Source: JAIBJP01 sp036506175
GTDB taxonomy: Bacteria; Actinomycetota; Thermoleophilia; Gaiellales; Gaiellaceae
NCBI GenBank assembly: GCA_036506175.1
Contig: DASXSE010000117.1
Location: forward strand, 1-30,664
Direction of reading: 5' to 3'
Length of the DNA stretch: 30,664 bases
The notes beneath the pieces were generated by a model, which was given only the letters and a program-made list of their open reading frames with translations, did not search any database and was not told the DNA's origin. The translations under genes and the position numbers were made by a program. Shown piece after piece: positions 28,113-30,664 of the stretch; the first letter of the stretch is position 1, and every line of letters begins with the position of its first letter.

Positions 28113-30644
28113 TCAGGCAAGGGCGTCGAGGAGCGCTTTCTCGGCATGGGCGAGCGCGTCGGGAAGCTTGTCGGGATCACGCCCACCGGCCTGCGCCATC
28201 GTCGGCCGCCCGCCCCCACCGCCGCCCACGAGCGCTGCCGCCTCGCGCACAACCTTGACGGCGTCGAGCCCGCGCTGCTCGAGCGACCGGTCGAGGTTCA
28301 CGAGCAGATGGACTCGTCCATCGTCCCTCGAACCGAGCACAACCGCGGCCGGCGCGTTCTGCTGCATCAGGCGATCGGAGAGCTGGAGCATGTCGTCGGG
28401 AGAGGTCGCCGAGAGCTCCATGACGATGACCTCCACCTCGCCCGCCTTGTTGCGTCGCTCCTCCACGACGTCGGGCTCCGCTGACTTCGCCTGCTTCGGC
28501 GCTCTGCGCGCACGCTCGAGCTCGACCGCGAGCTCGTCCGCCTCCTCGGCCTTGGCGCGCAGGTAGGAGAACGCCTCCCCCGACGTGACGGCCTCGATTC
28601 GCCGAACCCCCGAACCGACCGAGCTCTCGGAGAGGATCACGAACGGCCCGATCTCCGCCGTCGAGCGGACGTGCGTGCCTCCACAGAGCTCTCGCGAGAA
28701 GCCAGGGATCTCGACGACGCGGACGATGTCGCCGTACTTCTCTCCGAAGAGCATCATCGCCCCGAGGTTGCGCGCCTCGTCGATGGGAGTGAAGAACGCA
28801 TGCACGGGGAGGTTCTCGAAGACGCGCTCGTTGACGATCTCCTCGACGCGCCGGCGCTCCTCGGTCGTCATTCCCTGCGGATGCGTGAAGTCGAAGCGAA
28901 GCTTGTCCGGCCGCACCGCGGAGCCCGCCTGCCGCACGTGGTCTCCCAGGACCTCCTGTAGCGCCTTGTGCAGAAGGTGCGTCGCAGTGTGGTTGGTCAT
29001 CGTCGGGAACCGCACCTTCCACGGGACCACTGCTTTGACGGGGTCGCCCGCCTCGAAATCGTCCCCGCGGAAGAGCAGCGCCTGGTCGTCGCCGAAGCGG
29101 AAGGCGCCGGCGAGCTCGGCTCGCGCTCCGTCCTTCTCGATCCAGCCCTGGTCGCTGACCTGGCCGCCGCCCTCCGGATAGAAAGGCGACTCGCGGAGCT
29201 TGGCGAGGAAGGTGCCGTCCTCGAGCCCCTCGAGTGCGCCGATCTGGGTCAGGACCTCGCCCTTCTCCCAGCCGACGAAGTCCGTGGTGAACCCGGCGTC
29301 GCGGGCGAAGTCGGCCGCGCGCTGCACGTCGCTCCTCTCTCCGCCCGCCCGTGAGATCTCGCGGTGCTCCTCCATCTCTTTCGCGAAGCCCTCCTCGTCG
29401 ACTGCCAGCCCTCGCTCACGCGCGAGCTCCCGCGTCAGCTCGATCGGGAAGCCGTACGTGGCCGTCAGCGTGAAGGCGTCCTCGCCGGAGATGTCGCCCT
29501 TCGCCGCAACCTCTTCGAAGAGGCGCATGCCGCGCGTGAGCGTCTCCGAGAAGCGTTCCTCCTCTGCCCGCAGCGTTTCTCGGATCTGCTTGCGGTTCGC
29601 TTCCAGCTCCGGGTACCACTCGGAGGTCTGCTCGACAACGACGTCTGAGAGGCGCCAGAGATCGTCGAGCCCGATCTTGCGCGCCTGCTGAACGGCGCGG
29701 CGAATGATCCGGCGAAGGACGTAGCCGCGACCCTCGTTCGTGGGAGTGACGCCGTCACCGACCAGGAACGTCATTCCGCGCCCGTGGTCGGCGAGGATGC
29801 GGTGCGCCTTCGTCGCGACCTCGCTCGAGTCCCAGGCGACCCCGCTTTCCTTCTCGATCCAGGCCATGATCGCCTGGTAGCCGTCGGTCTCGTAGACCGA
29901 GCGGACGCCCTGCATGATCGCGGCCAGTCGCTCGACTCCCATCCCCGTGTCGACGTTCTGCTTTGGGAGCGGCGTCAGCGTCCCGTCAGAGCGCAGCTCG
30001 TACTCCATGAAGACGAGGTTCCAGAACTCGAGGAAGCGGTCGCAGCGCGGACAGGCGGGTGCGCACCCGGGCTCGCCGCAGCCGTACTCCTCGCCCCAGT
30101 CGTAGTAGATCTCGGAGTCGGGCCCGCAGGGACCGGGGCCTCCAACCGACCAGAAGTTTTCCGAGCTCGGCAGCGGGACGATCCGTTCCCGCGGCAGACC
30201 TACGCCCACCCAGAGCTCGATCGACGTCTCGTCCTCCCCGAGCTCGAGCTGCGGATCACCCGCATGGACGGTCGCCCAGATGCTGTCCCAGGGCAGCTTC
30301 AGCTGCTCCTGGATGAACTCCGTCGCGTACTCGATCGCACCCGGCTTGAAGTACTGGCCGAACGAGAAGTTGCCGAGCATCTCGAAGAAGGTCAGGTGGT
30401 GGCCGTCCAAGCCCACCTCGTCGATGTCCGGCGTGCGGAAGCACTTCTGCACCGTTGTCGTAAGCGGCGCCGGGGGCGACTCGCGGCCGAGGAAATACGG
30501 CATCTGCGGCTGCATTCCGGCCGAGGTCAGCAGGGTCGAGTGATCGTCGGCGCGCGGGATCAACGGCCACGAGGGAAGCCGCTTGTGATCTTTGCTTTCG
30601 AAGAACGAGAGGAAGCCCTCGCGGAGCTCCGCCGAGGTGCGCAT
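28113..30644 (-). CDS. alaS: Alanyl-tRNA synthetase
   Basis: This 843-residue class II synthetase is complete. The catalytic domain shows SELREGFLSFFESKDHKRLP, TSAGMQPQMPYFLGRE, CFRTPDIDEVGLDGHHLTFF, EMLGNFSFGQYFK, NFWSVGGPGPCGPDSEIYYD and NVDTGMGVERL. A Cys cluster GCGEPGCAPACPRCDRF (C-x4-C-x3-C-x2-C) is probably a zinc insertion. The tRNA-binding helices hold NEGRGYVLRRIIRRAV. The editing domain has HTATHLLHKAL (HxxxH) and CGGTHV, which clear mischarged Ser and Gly. The C-terminal oligomerisation domain ends with Gly-rich VGGGGGGRPTMAQAGG. ATG 30644 has TACAAT 7 nt upstream, so a leaderless message is likely. The gene heads the long minus-strand array. Confidence 0.97.
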   Translation of the reverse strand: MRTSAELREGFLSFFESKDHKRLPSWPLIPRADDHSTLLTSAGMQPQMPYFLGRESPPAPLTTTVQKCFRTPDIDEVGLDGHHLTFFEMLGNFSFGQYFKPGAIEYATEFIQEQLKLPWDSIWATVHAGDPQLELGEDETSIELWVGVGLPRERIVPLPSSENFWSVGGPGPCGPDSEIYYDWGEEYGCGEPGCAPACPRCDRFLEFWNLVFMEYELRSDGTLTPLPKQNVDTGMGVERLAAIMQGVRSVYETDGYQAIMAWIEKESGVAWDSSEVATKAHRILADHGRGMTFLVGDGVTPTNEGRGYVLRRIIRRAVQQARKIGLDDLWRLSDVVVEQTSEWYPELEANRKQIRETLRAEEERFSETLTRGMRLFEEVAAKGDISGEDAFTLTATYGFPIELTRELARERGLAVDEEGFAKEMEEHREISRAGGERSDVQRAADFARDAGFTTDFVGWEKGEVLTQIGALEGLEDGTFLAKLRESPFYPEGGGQVSDQGWIEKDGARAELAGAFRFGDDQALLFRGDDFEAGDPVKAVVPWKVRFPTMTNHTATHLLHKALQEVLGDHVRQAGSAVRPDKLRFDFTHPQGMTTEERRRVEEIVNERVFENLPVHAFFTPIDEARNLGAMMLFGEKYGDIVRVVEIPGFSRELCGGTHVRSTAEIGPFVILSESSVGSGVRRIEAVTSGEAFSYLRAKAEEADELAVELERARRAPKQAKSAEPDVVEERRNKAGEVEVIVMELSATSPDDMLQLSDRLMQQNAPAAVVLGSRDDGRVHLLVNLDRSLEQRGLDAVKVVREAAALVGGGGGGRPTMAQAGGRDPDKLPDALAHAEKALLDALA

Positions 30645-30651
30645 GGGATGG

Positions 30652-30657
30652 ATTGTA
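30652..30657 (-). promoter_or_regulatory. Candidate -10 box (TACAAT) for alaS, leaderless type
   Basis: TACAAT, close to the TATAAT consensus, is followed by 7 nt (CCATCCC) and the alaS ATG. The -35 region would lie beyond the window edge. There is no Shine-Dalgarno in the interval. Confidence 0.5.
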
Positions 30658-30664
30658 CGGTCGG

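Noticed and set aside
1..30664. Mobile element, prophage, CRISPR or defence system
   Set aside because: All genes have housekeeping identities with conserved synteny. No transposase, integrase, Cas or restriction motifs and no regularly spaced repeats were seen.

Overview
The window looks like a chromosomal housekeeping region of a high-GC actinobacterium. A deep lineage such as Thermoleophilia/Gaiellales fits best, which I infer from gene order and protein style rather than from a marker gene. Supporting signs are the recN-SteA-MctB/SteB-pyrG synteny known from mycobacteria and corynebacteria, a DUF3866 gene, EF-P beside prolidase and aroQ, strong E-L (GAG-CTC) codon use, and frequent GTG/TTG starts. 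I see no tRNA, rRNA, CRISPR array, insertion sequence or prophage.

Every gene but one is on the minus strand, so transcription order runs from high to low coordinates. Block 1 (30644-21307) holds alaS, ruvX, mltG, aroE, aroC, a fused aroK-aroB, aroQ, an Xaa-Pro peptidase and efp: alanyl-tRNA charging, a Holliday-junction resolvase-like nuclease, peptidoglycan termination, four genes of the shikimate pathway (one of them a fusion of two enzymes) and translation factor EF-P. Block 2 (21294-15088) holds a carboxyltransferase-like/BCCP fusion, accC, nusB, an xseB-like gene, a prenyl diphosphate synthase, tlyA and nadK: fatty-acid precursor supply, antitermination, isoprenoids, rRNA methylation and NADP. 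Block 3 (15088-8122) holds recN, SteA, an SRPBCC protein, an MctB/SteB-family protein, a GT2-PNPT fusion and pyrG, which is a cell-division/envelope cassette between DNA repair and CTP synthesis. Block 4 (8100-4874) is an M20 peptidase, DUF3866 and alanine dehydrogenase. Block 5 (4698-1) is deoB, a methyltransferase, deoA, mutM and a truncated esterase. The only plus-strand gene is a 52-residue membrane protein at 4719-4877, which exactly fills the gap between deoB and ald.

Genes inside blocks are tightly packed. Many overlap by 4 bp (ATGA or GTGA), and several of these have Shine-Dalgarno sequences (nusB, xseB, ispA, pepP). Most genes that do not overlap their predecessor instead have a TANNNT box 6-9 nt before the start codon and no Shine-Dalgarno, the signature of leaderless mRNAs. 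The apparent long operon is therefore probably broken by many internal promoters.

The most unusual items are: (i) the accC-linked fusion protein, whose N-terminal carboxyltransferase domain has lost all four metal-site residues but keeps the fold-wide similarity; (ii) the SteA/SRPBCC/SteB/GT2-PNPT cassette; (iii) the leaderless-promoter pattern, including -10 boxes built on the stop codon of the preceding gene and a back-to-back promoter at 4704-4710; and (iv) a hairpin-rich 180-bp gap between alaS and ruvX whose G-U pairs favour a plus-strand RNA.
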